A stretch of 64,000 nucleotides of DNA from JBDSKH01 sp035556655 (GCA_035556655.1 DATMFW010000058.1:1-64000); one strand, 5' to 3'; shown: positions 50,232 through 59,768, numbered from the stretch's first letter. Program-made: numbers and translations. Notes: a model not told the origin generated them from the sequence alone.

Positions 50232-51890
50232 ATGCCCCAGAACGCCGATGTCATCGTGATCGGAGCCGGCCTGTCCGGCCTGGTCGCCGCCGCCGAACTG
50301 GTCGAGGCGGGTCAGCACGTGATCATCCTCGATCAGGAGCCGGAGGCCGGGCTCGGCGGGCAGGCGTTCTGGTCGTTCGGCGGGCTGTTCCTGGTCGACT
50401 CGCCCGAGCAGCGTCGCCTCGGGGTGAAGGACAGCCACGATCTCGCCCGGCAGGACTGGTACGCCAGCGCCGAGTTCGACCGCGAAGAGGACGAGAACGC
50501 CCGCGAGTGGGCCGAGGCGTACCTGGCCTTCGCGGCCGGCGAGAAGCGCGAGTGGCTGCGCGGGAAGGGCGTGAAGTTCTTCCCCGTCGTCGGCTGGGCC
50601 GAGCGCGGCGGATACACGGCGACGGGTCACGGCAACTCGGTGCCGCGGTTCCACATCGTGTGGGGCACCGGCCCGGCGATCCTCGAGCCGTTCATCAAGA
50701 TCGTGAAGGCCGGCGTGGAACAGGGCCTGGTCGAGTTCAAGTTCCGGCACCGGGTCGATGAGCTGATCGTGCGAGACGGGTCCGTGGTCGGGGCAAGGGG
50801 CGCCGTCCTGGTGCCGAGCGACGCCGACCGTGGTGAGGCGAGCAACCGGGACGAGGAGGGCGAGTTCTCGTTCGAGGCTCCTGCCGTGATCGTCGCCAGC
50901 GGCGGCATCGGCGGCAACCACGAGCTGGTGCGCAAGCACTGGCCCGCGTGGCTCGGCACGGCGCCGAAGTCGATGCTGAGCGGCGTTCCCGCGCACGTCG
51001 ACGGCCGCATGCTGGGCATCAGCGAGAAGGCCGGCGCGCACCTGGTCAACCAGGACCGCATGTGGCACTACGTCGAGGGCATCGAGAACTTCGCGCCGGT
51101 CTGGGACAAGCACGGGATCCGCATCCTGCCGGGGCCCTCGAGCCTCTGGTTCGACGCCACCGGCAAGCGCCTGCCGGTGCCGCTGTTCCCCGGGTTCGAC
51201 ACGCTCGGCACGCTCGGGCATCTGCGCTCGACCGGGTACGACCACTCCTGGTTCGTGCTGACCCAGTCGGTCATCGAGAAGGAGTTCGCGCTCTCCGGCA
51301 GCGAGCAGAACCCCGACCTCACCGGCAAGAGCGTCGCCGAGCTGCTGAAGCAGCGCCTGGGCAAGGGCGCCACGGAACCGGTCGAGGCCTTCAAGTCGAA
51401 GGGCGCCGACTTCGTGGTCGCCGACACGCTCGACGAGCTGTTCGCCGGCATGCGCAAACTGCAGCCCAAGGGCGTGCCGCTCGACACCCAGGGCATCCGC
51501 CGCGAGATCGAGGCGCGTGATCGCGAACTCGACAACGACTTCACCAAGGATGCTCAGATCACCGCCCTGCGCGGCGCCCGCAACTACCGCGGCGACAAGC
51601 TGATCCGGGTCGCGAAGCCGCACAAGTTCCTGGACCAGGCGCACAAGCCGCTGATCGCGGTGAAGCTGCATGTGCTGACCCGGAAGAGCCTGGGCGGCAT
51701 CCGCACCGACCTGAACTCGCAGGCCCTGGGCCCGGACGGCCGACCGATCCCCGGCCTCTACGCCGTCGGCGAGGCCGCCGGGTTCGGCGGCGGCGGGGTG
51801 CACGGTTACCGGGCCCTGGAGGGGACCTTCCTCGGCGGGTGTCTCTTCACCGGCCGACAGGCCGGGCGGGCCATCGCCGGCACCCTGTAG
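50232..51890 (+). CDS. FAD-binding dehydrogenase (fumarate reductase/ketosteroid dehydrogenase family)
   Basis: 552 residues. The FAD motif VIGAGLSGLVAAAELVEAGQ is at about 10-29. ASGGIGGNHELVRKHWPAWL is at the middle flavin-binding segment, GNSVPRFHIVWGTGPAILEP nearer the N-terminus, and LYAVGEAAGFGGGGVHGYRA at the C-terminus. This matches the FAD-dependent oxidoreductase 2 subgroup annotated as FAD-binding dehydrogenase in Actinobacteria. The substrate is unknown, and there is no Tat signal. It follows the globin gene on the same strand. Confidence 0.9.
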   Translation: MPQNADVIVIGAGLSGLVAAAELVEAGQHVIILDQEPEAGLGGQAFWSFGGLFLVDSPEQRRLGVKDSHDLARQDWYASAEFDREEDENAREWAEAYLAFAAGEKREWLRGKGVKFFPVVGWAERGGYTATGHGNSVPRFHIVWGTGPAILEPFIKIVKAGVEQGLVEFKFRHRVDELIVRDGSVVGARGAVLVPSDADRGEASNRDEEGEFSFEAPAVIVASGGIGGNHELVRKHWPAWLGTAPKSMLSGVPAHVDGRMLGISEKAGAHLVNQDRMWHYVEGIENFAPVWDKHGIRILPGPSSLWFDATGKRLPVPLFPGFDTLGTLGHLRSTGYDHSWFVLTQSVIEKEFALSGSEQNPDLTGKSVAELLKQRLGKGATEPVEAFKSKGADFVVADTLDELFAGMRKLQPKGVPLDTQGIRREIEARDRELDNDFTKDAQITALRGARNYRGDKLIRVAKPHKFLDQAHKPLIAVKLHVLTRKSLGGIRTDLNSQALGPDGRPIPGLYAVGEAAGFGGGGVHGYRALEGTFLGGCLFTGRQAGRAIAGTL

Positions 51891-51925
51891 CACCCCGCGC
51901 CCCGCGACTGTTGTGCAGGAGTCTG

Positions 51926-51988
51926 CCGTTCTGCAGGACTGTGCCCGCACCCGATACTGCTCGCGCGGAGGTTTCTCCTGCAGAACGG
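51926..51988. repeat. Inverted repeat with 13-base perfect arms
   Basis: CCGTTCTGCAGGA (51926-51938) and TCCTGCAGAACGG (51976-51988), 37 bases apart. A further copy of the TGCAGGA core lies at 51913. It sits between the 3' ends of the FAD dehydrogenase and the convergent 51994-52680 gene. It could be a bidirectional terminator or a second dispersed palindrome family. Confidence 0.75.
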
Positions 51989-51993
51989 GGGGG

Positions 51994-52680
51994 TCAGCGC
52001 GAGAGGGTCCAGGCCTTGCGCTTGACCAGCACGTGACCGCGCTGTGTGCTGAGGCGGGTCCACGGGCCGGTCTCGTACATCCGCACGTCGTCGGCACCGA
52101 GGAACCCCAGGGCCAGAGCCGCGAACCCCGCGGCGGCCGGCAGATGCTCGAGTCCCTCGATCGGACGCGACCACACCTCCGAGCGCACCCGCCGCACGAT
52201 CTGCTCGCCGGCCGCGGACGGGACGGCGCTCGCGACCTCGTCGATGCCCGACCGGGCGGCCGCCTCGAGCACCGGGGTGGCGGTCACCCCGATCGGGTGC
52301 CAGCCCCCGCGCGGCGGCGAGATCGCCGCCCAGGTCACCGTGTTGACCTCCATCGGCAGCGAGATCGTGATCGGCCCCGGCTCGGCCGCTCGAGCCTGGG
52401 CGCTCTCGAGCCTGGTCAGCAGAGAGCGCACCGGCACGACGACATCGAACGCGTCGGGCGCGCCATCGGCACCCGGTTGCAGCGCGACGGTGCGCAGCCC
52501 GAGAACCGTCGGGGTCTCATCCATCAGGCCCGCCGGGTAGAACACGGCCACATAGACGGCCAGCAAGCCGCTGCCGGCGATCAGGCGCGCCGAGCCCTCC
52601 TCGATGCGTGCGGCGCGCGCGAGGTAGACCTGCAGATCGTCGAGGGTCTGAGAGTCGGCAAGCGAGAAGGAGCGGCTCAT
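51994..52680 (-). CDS. Conserved hypothetical protein
   Basis: 228 residues, MSRSFSLADSQTLDDLQVYL..., Ala/Leu-rich, with no membrane helix. It is soluble alpha/beta, for example TISLPMEVNTVTWAAISPPR GGWHP in the middle and MYETGPWTRLSTQRGHVLVK at the C-terminus. The pattern resembles a conserved actinobacterial protein of unknown function. It is divergent from the acyl-CoA thioesterase, with 20 bases between starts, and converges with the FAD dehydrogenase. Confidence 0.8.
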   Translation of the reverse strand: MSRSFSLADSQTLDDLQVYLARAARIEEGSARLIAGSGLLAVYVAVFYPAGLMDETPTVLGLRTVALQPGADGAPDAFDVVVPVRSLLTRLESAQARAAEPGPITISLPMEVNTVTWAAISPPRGGWHPIGVTATPVLEAAARSGIDEVASAVPSAAGEQIVRRVRSEVWSRPIEGLEHLPAAAGFAALALGFLGADDVRMYETGPWTRLSTQRGHVLVKRKAWTLSR

Positions 52681-52700
52681 CGCCTCATAAACTACAGGCC

Positions 52701-53567
52701 ATGAGCGATCCGCTGTCGGGACTGATGGCCGCCCTCGACCTCGCCGACACCGGAGCCCGCACCAGCGAGGACATCTTCACCGGGCCCAGCCAGTGGATGC
52801 CGGGCGGGCGGGTGTACGGGGGCCAGGTTCTCGCGCAGTCGCTGGTGGCGGCCAATCGCACCATCGCATCCGATCGATTCGTGCATTCGATGCACGGGTA
52901 TTTCCTGCGTCCGGGCGACGTCGCCAAGCCGATCACGTTCTCGGTCGACCGCATCCACGACGGCCGGTCGTTCTCGACCCGGCGCACGCAGGCCTACCAG
53001 GACGGCGTACCGATCCTGTCGATGATCGCCTCGTTCCAGGACATCGACGCCGGGCTCGAGCACCAGGCGGACATGCCCACCGACCTGCCCGATCCGGAGA
53101 CCCTGCCGAGCACGGCGGACATCCTGGCCGGCATCGACCACCCGGTGGCCCGGTTCTGGGCCACCGAGCGCGCCTTCGACATCCGGCACGTCGGCTCGCC
53201 GATCTACCTGCGGGTCGACGGCGAGCCCGTCCCGCACCAGGCGGTGTGGATGCGCGCCGTCGGCACCCTGCCCGACGATCCCGGGCTGCACCGCGCCGCG
53301 ATCGCCTACGCGAGCGACCACACGATCCTCGAGCCGGTGCTGCGCCGCCACGGCGTCTCGTGGGTGACCCCGGGACTCAAGGTGGCCAGCCTCGACCACG
53401 CCATGTGGTGGCACCGCGACGGACGCGCCGACGAGTGGCTGCTCTACGCCCAGGAGTCGCCGAACTCGATCGGCGGTCGCGGCCTGTCGTTCGGCCGGGT
53501 CTACGACCGGTCGGGACGCCTGCTCGCCAGCGTCGCGCAGGAGGGCATGATCCGGGTTCCCGCCTGA
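52701..53567 (+). CDS. tesB: Acyl-CoA thioesterase II (TesB family)
   Basis: 288 residues of the double hotdog fold. RVYGGQVLAQSLVAANRTI (about 37-55), HGYFLRPGDV, RIHDGRSFSTRRTQAYQDG and YASDHTILEPVLRRHG (Asp as catalytic residue) with LDHAMWWHRDGRADEWLLY follow the TesB pattern. It hydrolyses acyl-CoA to free acid and CoA. It is convergent with the PucR gene, one base between stops. Confidence 0.94.
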   Translation: MSDPLSGLMAALDLADTGARTSEDIFTGPSQWMPGGRVYGGQVLAQSLVAANRTIASDRFVHSMHGYFLRPGDVAKPITFSVDRIHDGRSFSTRRTQAYQDGVPILSMIASFQDIDAGLEHQADMPTDLPDPETLPSTADILAGIDHPVARFWATERAFDIRHVGSPIYLRVDGEPVPHQAVWMRAVGTLPDDPGLHRAAIAYASDHTILEPVLRRHGVSWVTPGLKVASLDHAMWWHRDGRADEWLLYAQESPNSIGGRGLSFGRVYDRSGRLLASVAQEGMIRVPA

Positions 53568-53568
53568 G

Positions 53569-55023
53569 TCAGAGGAACTTCCGGGCGTGCAGCGCGAACG
53601 CCAGCGACAGGCGCTTGCGCGGGTCCTCGAGCACCGGGCCGAGCAGCTCCTCGATGCGCCCCAGGCGGTGCTTCATCGTGTTGTAGTGGATGAACATCCG
53701 CCGGGACGCCTCGGCCGCGTTGCCGGTGCCCAGGTGCATCTCGAGCGTCGCGCAGAGCTGACCGTCGGATGCGGCATCCGCCCGGATCAGCACGCCCAGT
53801 TCCTGCTCCACCAGTTCGGCCAGCTGCTCGCGAGGCAGCGCCAGGATGGCGCGTTCGACGGCAAGCAACTCGTACCGCACCACCGACTGCCCGGTGGCCT
53901 CGGCGATCGTCAGCGACTCGCGGGCGGCGGCGTGCGACCGCGCGAGCCCATCGAGATCGTCGCTGCGCGTTCCGACCGCGACGACCGTGGCGCCGCCGCC
54001 CGACTGCTGCAGCGCCGCGCGCCATGCGGTCGCCGCCTGGTTCGCGTCGGCGTCGGCGGGCACCAGGGCGACGGACTCGGAGCCCCGCGACCACACGATC
54101 GATCCCGGCGGCAGGCCCTCGTCGAGGCGCCCCTCTCCGGGCTCGGCTGCGCACCGGGCGATGATCACGGTGCGCGCGGCGTCCGGCGCGAACCCGAACA
54201 GGCGGGAGCGCTGGCGCAGCATGTCGGCGTCCGAGGACCGGCCGCTCACCAGTTCCTCCAGATGCAGCACCCGCATCCGCCTGTCCAGTTCGAGCCCCGC
54301 GACGGCCTGGGCGATGTGCATGCCGGCCGCGAAGCAGGCCTGCCGGATGAGGCGGCGCTGTCCGAGGGTCGGCTCGTCGCGTCCGTGCACGAGGAGGCGC
54401 CCGCGCTCCGTGCCGCCGACGGTGATCGGGAACTCCCAGGGCGCGTCCTCGGTCGGCTCGGGCGACTCATGCCCGCCATGCACGAGCGGAACCCCGGCGT
54501 CGTCGATGATGCGCACCTGGCGGTCGAGGGCTCCGGCGAGGGCACGGGCGATCTCGTCGAGTCCGCCTCCGGACAGCGCAACGCCGGTGAGTCGTTCGCG
54601 GATCGCCTCGGCGCCGGCCGGGTCGGGACCGTACTCGCTCAGCACGACAGCGAGCACCGCCCCGATGACGTCGTTGAACGAGGTGGTGCCGGTGAGCGCG
54701 ATGAGCGGGAAGCCGAGCTCGTCGGCGACCTCGATCATCGCCGGCGGCACCTCGTCGAGGTAGCGACCCGACTTGACGGCGAGCGCCGCGAGTCCGCGGC
54801 GGGAGAGGGTACGCACGAGGTCCCCGAGGTCTTCGGGGTGATCGCGCAGCGGGTAGGCGGTGGTGAGCATCAGTTCGCCCGCCCGGACGAACGACTCGAT
54901 GTCCGGCACCTCCATGACGTTCACGCCCGAGACGGGACGTGCGAGGCCGTCCTGACCGGCCAGCACGGTGCTGCCGGCGAGGACGGGCAGCGTGAGGATC
55001 TCCCGCACCGTGACCGCCGTCAT
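53569..55023 (-). CDS. PucR family regulator of the ureide operon
   Basis: 484 residues. The N-terminal PucR domain (VREILTLPVLAGSTVLAGQD at 6-25; MEVPDIESFVRAGELMLTTA) is followed by a GGDEF-like middle part and a C-terminal HTH_30 (HLGTGNAAEASRRMFIHYNT, then MKHRLGRIEELLGP). The start ATG 55021-55023 has TTGGAGG nine bases upstream. It is divergent from the DUF2877-FdrA-DUF1116 operon and is probably its activator or repressor, like PucR in purine degradation of Bacillus. Confidence 0.92.
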   Translation of the reverse strand: MTAVTVREILTLPVLAGSTVLAGQDGLARPVSGVNVMEVPDIESFVRAGELMLTTAYPLRDHPEDLGDLVRTLSRRGLAALAVKSGRYLDEVPPAMIEVADELGFPLIALTGTTSFNDVIGAVLAVVLSEYGPDPAGAEAIRERLTGVALSGGGLDEIARALAGALDRQVRIIDDAGVPLVHGGHESPEPTEDAPWEFPITVGGTERGRLLVHGRDEPTLGQRRLIRQACFAAGMHIAQAVAGLELDRRMRVLHLEELVSGRSSDADMLRQRSRLFGFAPDAARTVIIARCAAEPGEGRLDEGLPPGSIVWSRGSESVALVPADADANQAATAWRAALQQSGGGATVVAVGTRSDDLDGLARSHAAARESLTIAEATGQSVVRYELLAVERAILALPREQLAELVEQELGVLIRADAASDGQLCATLEMHLGTGNAAEASRRMFIHYNTMKHRLGRIEELLGPVLEDPRKRLSLAFALHARKFL

Positions 55024-55068
55024 ATCGCCTCCATTGGCCGATTCGGACATCGGGGGCGCGGGAATGCC

Positions 55069-55081
55069 GTCCGATGCGGAC
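55069..55081. promoter_or_regulatory. Candidate PucR operator
   Basis: Perfect palindrome GTCCG-ATG-CGGAC in the 95-base gap between the divergent PucR gene and the ureide operon. Related TCGGACAT and GTGTCCGCG sequences stand on either side of it. Confidence 0.45.
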
Positions 55082-55118
55082 TTACCCGAGCCGTGTCCGC
55101 GCTCCCTACGATCCCAGT

Positions 55119-55934
55119 ATGACCCCGCCACCGGTTATCGACAGCCCGGCGTGGGTGCGTGTGGACGCGGCCGACCCGGCACCATGGCGGATGGCGGGGA
55201 ATCCGAGCGTCGTCCATCTTGGACACTCCGCCCTCGTGCTCGGCGCCGGACGCCGGCAGCTCGTCATCACCTCGGACGCCTTCGGACTGGTTCCCGGCGG
55301 CATGCAGGTCCGCCCTCCCGAGTTCGCACGGCTGCGACGCGACCTGGCCCGCCGCGACCCGGCCCGCGGGGCCGCGATCCACGGCTGGCGGCCGGCCGTC
55401 GTCGAGCCCGCCGACCTGCGGGTCACCGCGATCGACATCGACTCCGCCGCGCTCGACCTTCTCGAGCGGGCGACGACCGCACCGGGCGCCATCGGCGCCT
55501 TCGACCCGTCCCGGCAGCGCGCCGAGGCGTCCGCGCTCGCGCGCGCGGCGCGTGACGGCGCCGACGTCGCGGACACCCTGCTCCGGCTCATCGGGGCGGG
55601 ACCCGGCAGCACGCCGGCCGGCGACGACGTCGTGGCCGGCGTGCTCGCGGGACTCCGGGCGGCCGGACTCTCCGAGGCGGCGGCAGAGCTGGGGGCGCGG
55701 GTGCTGCCGCTCCTCGGGCGGACGACCGCCGCATCCACGCACTACCTGGAAGCCGCCGCCACCGGCCGGTTCGCCGACCGGGTGCACGCCCTCGTCGCCG
55801 GCCTGCGGTCGGCGCGGAGCGCACCCGCCGCGATTCGTGCCGCCGCGACCTTCGGCGCCAGTTCCGGAACCGACCTGCTGGCCGGCATCGTCGCCGGCGC
55901 GCGCATCACCCCCGCGATCAGAAAGTCCGCATGA
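55119..55934 (+). CDS. DUF2877 protein, likely oxamate-type transcarbamylase subunit (AllH-like)
   Basis: 271 residues. LIGAGPGSTPAGDDVVAGVL (about 162-181) is the signature of DUF2877 (E. coli YlbF/AllH), one of the three proteins AllF, AllG and AllH reported as oxamate transcarbamylase, which phosphorolyses oxalurate to oxamate and carbamoyl phosphate. No ribosome site precedes ATG 55119, and TACGAT lies seven bases upstream, so the mRNA may be leaderless. It overlaps fdrA by four bases (ATGA). Confidence 0.85.
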   Translation: MTPPPVIDSPAWVRVDAADPAPWRMAGNPSVVHLGHSALVLGAGRRQLVITSDAFGLVPGGMQVRPPEFARLRRDLARRDPARGAAIHGWRPAVVEPADLRVTAIDIDSAALDLLERATTAPGAIGAFDPSRQRAEASALARAARDGADVADTLLRLIGAGPGSTPAGDDVVAGVLAGLRAAGLSEAAAELGARVLPLLGRTTAASTHYLEAAATGRFADRVHALVAGLRSARSAPAAIRAAATFGASSGTDLLAGIVAGARITPAIRKSA

Positions 55935-57409
55935 CCTCCCTGAACTCCCGCGTCTTCCCCCGGCTGTACCGCGACTCGGTGGCCCTCATGGCGATCGCCT
56001 CGTCCACCGAGGCGCGCGACGGCGTCGACCGGGTCGGGGCCGTCATGGCGACCCCGGCGAACATCGCGATCCTCGACGAGTCGGCCATGCTGCCGACCGG
56101 CCTGACCGCAGCCCCCGACGATCTGGTGATCGTGGTGCGCGGCGACACCGACGAGATCGTCGCCGAGGCGCTCGACGCCGCCGAGGCCGCCCTCACGAGC
56201 GTCGAGTCGGCGCGTCGCAACGAGGACCGCCCCGCCGCCACCATCGGCGAGGGCATCCAGGCGATGGCCGCCGAGGACTCCGATCGCCCGGCCACGATGG
56301 CGGCGATCTCGATCCCCGGTACCTACGCCGCGGTCGTGGCCGAGCGCGCGCTGCGCGACGGCCTGCACGTCTTCTGCTTCTCGGACAACGTCCCCGTCGA
56401 GGACGAGATCCGCGTGAAGGGCCTCGCGCGCGAGCGGCGGCTGCTGCACATGGGCCCCGACTGCGGAACCGCGATCATCGACGGGGTCCCGCTCGGATTC
56501 GCGAACGTCGTGCGCCGCGGCACCGTCGGCATCGTGGCGGCGAGCGGCACCGGAGCCCAGGAGGTCTCACGGCTACTCGACCTCGCCGGCGCCGGCATCT
56601 CGCAGCTCATCGGCGTCGGTGGCCGGGACCTCTCTGCCGAGGTCGACGGCCTCATGACCGACCTCGCGCTCGACCTGCTCGAGGACGACGCCGACACCGG
56701 GGTCATCGCGATCGTGTCCAAGCCCCCGGCGGGACCGGTCGCCGACCGGCTGCTCGCCCGGCTCGCCGCCATCGCGCAGAAGGGCACCCCGACGATCGCC
56801 TGCTTCCTCGGCGCCGAGGACACCGACGGCGAGGTCACCGTCCGCGGAACCCTCGAGGGCGGCGCGATCGCGGCGGCCGCGGCGGCCGGCCATCCGCTCC
56901 AGGTGGATGCGGCGAGCGGCCTCCCCACGACGGCCCCGCCCGGTCGCGTGCTGGGCCTCTACACCGGCGGGACCCTCGCCTCGGAGGCCAAGCTGCTGCT
57001 GAAGCGCGGCGGGGTGACCGACGCCGAGGTGCTCGACCTCGGCGACGACGAGTACACGGCGGGCAAGCCCCACCCGATGATCGACCCCGAGGCGCGCGCG
57101 ACCCGGATCGCGGCCGCCGGCTCCGATGCCGGCGTCGGCATCCTGCTGCTCGATCTCGTCATCGGCTACGGCGCCTCCCCGGACCCGGCGACCCCCGTCG
57201 TCGAGGCGATCGGCGCCGCCCGGGCCGCAGCGGCCGCCGACGGGCGCGAGCTCCTCGTCATCGGCTCGGTGTGCGGAACCCCCGCCGACCCGCAGGGTCT
57301 CGACCGCCAGCGCGGTCTGCTCGAAGGGGCGGGCGTCGTGCTCACCCCCACCAACGCCGCGGCCGCACGATTGGCCGCGACACTGCACACCACGGGAGCC
57401 CGGGCATGA
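55931..57409 (+). CDS. fdrA: FdrA (AllF-like) transcarbamylase subunit
   Basis: 492 residues with two succinyl-CoA-synthetase-like Rossmann parts. VGIVAASGTGAQEVSRLLDL (about 197-216) is the nucleotide/phosphate loop and SQLIGVGGRDLSAEVDG follows. It contains GLYTGGTLASEAKLLLKRGG and DLGDDEYTAGKPHPMIDPE in the second half. FdrA proteins occur beside DUF1116 and DUF2877 in ureide and allantoin clusters. It overlaps both neighbours by four bases, implying a stoichiometric complex. Confidence 0.92.
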   Translation: MTSLNSRVFPRLYRDSVALMAIASSTEARDGVDRVGAVMATPANIAILDESAMLPTGLTAAPDDLVIVVRGDTDEIVAEALDAAEAALTSVESARRNEDRPAATIGEGIQAMAAEDSDRPATMAAISIPGTYAAVVAERALRDGLHVFCFSDNVPVEDEIRVKGLARERRLLHMGPDCGTAIIDGVPLGFANVVRRGTVGIVAASGTGAQEVSRLLDLAGAGISQLIGVGGRDLSAEVDGLMTDLALDLLEDDADTGVIAIVSKPPAGPVADRLLARLAAIAQKGTPTIACFLGAEDTDGEVTVRGTLEGGAIAAAAAAGHPLQVDAASGLPTTAPPGRVLGLYTGGTLASEAKLLLKRGGVTDAEVLDLGDDEYTAGKPHPMIDPEARATRIAAAGSDAGVGILLLDLVIGYGASPDPATPVVEAIGAARAAAAADGRELLVIGSVCGTPADPQGLDRQRGLLEGAGVVLTPTNAAAARLAATLHTTGARA

Positions 57410-58803
57410 TCGACGGCGGACTGCGCATCCTCAACGCGGGGCTGCCCCTCATCGTCGAGGCGGTTCCTCCCGCCGACGTGCTGCAGCTCGACTGGCGACC
57501 GCCCGGCTTCGGCGACCCCGAGACCGCCCGCCTCGGACTCACGCTCGACGACGAGGTCACCGTGGCGGCGAACAAGGCCGCCATCGAGCGGGTGCACGCG
57601 TCCCGGCCGCTGATCACCGGCATCCGGCCCGCGCGTGAGGTGGTGCCGGGCATCGCGGAGGGCCGCACGCTGCTGCACGCCGGCCCGCCGATCGAGTTCG
57701 CCCGCATGTGCGGACCGATGCGCGGGGCGCTCATCGGGGCCACCCTGTTCGAGGGCTGGGCCGACGACCCCGATGCCGCCCTCGCGCTGCTGGAGTCGGG
57801 CGCGATCACCCTCGACCCGTGCCACCATCACGACGCGGTCGGGCCGATGGCGGGCGTTCTGGCGCCGTCGATGCCGGTGTTCGTCGCCGAGGAGTCGACC
57901 GGCGACAGCGGCCGCCGCGCCTACTCCTCGCTCAACGAGGGTCTCGGCAAGGTACTGCGGTTCGGGGCGTACGACTCCGAGGTGCTGACCCGGCTGGCCT
58001 GGATGCGGGACGTGCTCGGGCCCACCGTCGGCGCCGCGATCGAGGCCGCGGGCCCGATCGACACCACCTCGCTCATCAGCCAGGCGCTGGCCATGGGCGA
58101 CGAAGGCCACAACCGCAACCTCGCCTCGACGTCGCTGCTGACCCGCCGCCTCGCACCCTTCATCGCCGCGCAGGCCGAGGCCGCGCAGATCGCCTCGACC
58201 CTGGAGTTCCTGGCCGGCAACGACCACTTCGCCCTCAACATCTCGATGGCGGGCGCCAAGCTGGCGATGGACGCCGCGGTCGGGGTCGAGAACTCGACCC
58301 TGGTCACCACGATGGCGCGCAACGGCGTCGAGTTCGGACTGCGGGTCGCCGCCACCGGCACCGAGTGGTTCACCACCCCGGTGGGACCCGCCGACGGGCT
58401 GTTCTTCCCCGGTTACGGACCCGAGGATGCCAACCCCGACCTCGGCGACTCGGCCATCACCGAGACCCTCGGGCTCGGCGGCTTCGCCATGGCGGCCTCC
58501 CCCGCGATCACGCGATTCGTCGGCGGGACCCCGGACGACGCCCTCGAGGCGACCCGCTCGATGCGGCGCATCACCCTGGCTCCGCACCCGGCCTTCCCGC
58601 TGCCGCCGCTGAACTTCGCCGGCACCCCGTCGGGCATCGACCTGCTCGCGGTCATCGAGACCGGAGAGCTGCCGATGATCAACACCGGCATCGCCCACAA
58701 GGAAGCCGGGGTCGGCCAGATCGGCGCCGGCATCGTCCGCGCGCCCTCCGGGGTGTTCGCCCAGGCCGTGCGCCGGGTCGCCGAGCTGCGGGGTGTGGCA
58801 TGA
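57406..58803 (+). CDS. DUF1116 protein (YlbE/AllG-like) transcarbamylase subunit
   Basis: 465 residues. DUF1116 signatures are seen as CGPMRGALIGATLFEGWADD (about 101-120), ITLDPCHHHDAVGPMAGVLA (about 137-156), AMGDEGHNRNLASTSLLTRR and DFGL-like NGVEFGLRVAATGTEWF. It is probably the catalytic carbamoyltransferase partner of FdrA and DUF2877. ATGA overlaps on both sides couple it to fdrA and the carbamate kinase. Confidence 0.92.
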   Translation: MIDGGLRILNAGLPLIVEAVPPADVLQLDWRPPGFGDPETARLGLTLDDEVTVAANKAAIERVHASRPLITGIRPAREVVPGIAEGRTLLHAGPPIEFARMCGPMRGALIGATLFEGWADDPDAALALLESGAITLDPCHHHDAVGPMAGVLAPSMPVFVAEESTGDSGRRAYSSLNEGLGKVLRFGAYDSEVLTRLAWMRDVLGPTVGAAIEAAGPIDTTSLISQALAMGDEGHNRNLASTSLLTRRLAPFIAAQAEAAQIASTLEFLAGNDHFALNISMAGAKLAMDAAVGVENSTLVTTMARNGVEFGLRVAATGTEWFTTPVGPADGLFFPGYGPEDANPDLGDSAITETLGLGGFAMAASPAITRFVGGTPDDALEATRSMRRITLAPHPAFPLPPLNFAGTPSGIDLLAVIETGELPMINTGIAHKEAGVGQIGAGIVRAPSGVFAQAVRRVAELRGVA

Positions 58804-59768
58804 GCGCCGTGCTGATCGCCATCGGCGGCAATGCCCTCGTGCTGGACGGCGAGCCGGGCTCGGTCGAGCGTCAACTCGAGCGTGCGGCGACGTTCGCCGA
58901 GACCGTCGCCGAACTCGTGACCGACGGCTGGACCGTCGTCGTCACCCACGGCAACGGACCCCAGGTCGGGTTCATCCTGCGCCGCGGCGAACTGGTCGCA
59001 CCGGACGCGACCGTCGAGGGTCTGCCCGATCTGCCGCTCTGGCTCGCGGTCGCCGACTCGCAGGGCGGCATCGGGCACATGCTCGCCGTCGCCATCGACA
59101 CCGCCCTCGAGCGGGCCGGCCTCGACGCGCGCGCCGTGGCCGTGCTCACCCATGCCGAGGTCGCGCTCGAGGACCCCGCGTTCCAGAACCCCACCAAGCC
59201 GATCGGCGGCCAGATCGGTGCCGCCGTCGCGCGCCTGCGCGTCGCCGAGGAGGGCTGGAGCGTCACCGAGGTCGAACCCGGGGTCTTCCGCCGCGTGGTG
59301 CCGAGCCCGGTGCCGCGCACCATCATCGAGGCCGGTCCGATCCGCACCCTGGTGGGCAGCGGTTCCGTGGTGATCGCGGCCGGAGGCGGCGGGATCCCGG
59401 TCGTGCGCGACGAGGCGAGCTGGCATCCGGTCGATGCGGTCATCGACAAGGACCGCGCGTCGGCCCTGCTGGCGTCCGAGATCGACCTCGAGACCCTCGT
59501 GCTCGTCACCGGTGTCGATCAGGTCTACGTCGACTTCAACACCCCCGCCCAGCGGGCGCTGAGCCGCGTCGGAACCGAGGAGATGCGACGCCACCTCGCC
59601 GACGGCCAGTTCCCGCCCGGGTCGATGGGACCGAAGGTGGACTCGGCGATCTCGTTCGTCGAATCCGGCGGGAGCTCCGCCGTCATCACCTCGCTCCCCG
59701 GCCTCCGTGACGCGCTCGCCGGACGAGGCGGGACCCACATCATCCGCGACGAGAAGGAGCACGCATGA
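58800..59768 (+). CDS. arcC: Carbamate kinase
   Basis: 322 residues of the amino-acid kinase fold. AIGGNALV at the N-terminus, VVTHGNGPQVGFILRRGEL (about 47-65), AVADSQGGIGHML, ALEDPAFQNPTKPIGG and VIAAGGGGIPVVRDE, and the C-terminal DKDRASALLASEIDLETLVL are diagnostic. It converts carbamoyl phosphate and ADP to ATP, CO2 and NH3. Placed after the transcarbamylase genes, it provides the energy-yielding last step of ureide breakdown (compare E. coli AllK). There is no arginine deiminase cluster. Confidence 0.95.
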   Translation: MSAVLIAIGGNALVLDGEPGSVERQLERAATFAETVAELVTDGWTVVVTHGNGPQVGFILRRGELVAPDATVEGLPDLPLWLAVADSQGGIGHMLAVAIDTALERAGLDARAVAVLTHAEVALEDPAFQNPTKPIGGQIGAAVARLRVAEEGWSVTEVEPGVFRRVVPSPVPRTIIEAGPIRTLVGSGSVVIAAGGGGIPVVRDEASWHPVDAVIDKDRASALLASEIDLETLVLVTGVDQVYVDFNTPAQRALSRVGTEEMRRHLADGQFPPGSMGPKVDSAISFVESGGSSAVITSLPGLRDALAGRGGTHIIRDEKEHA

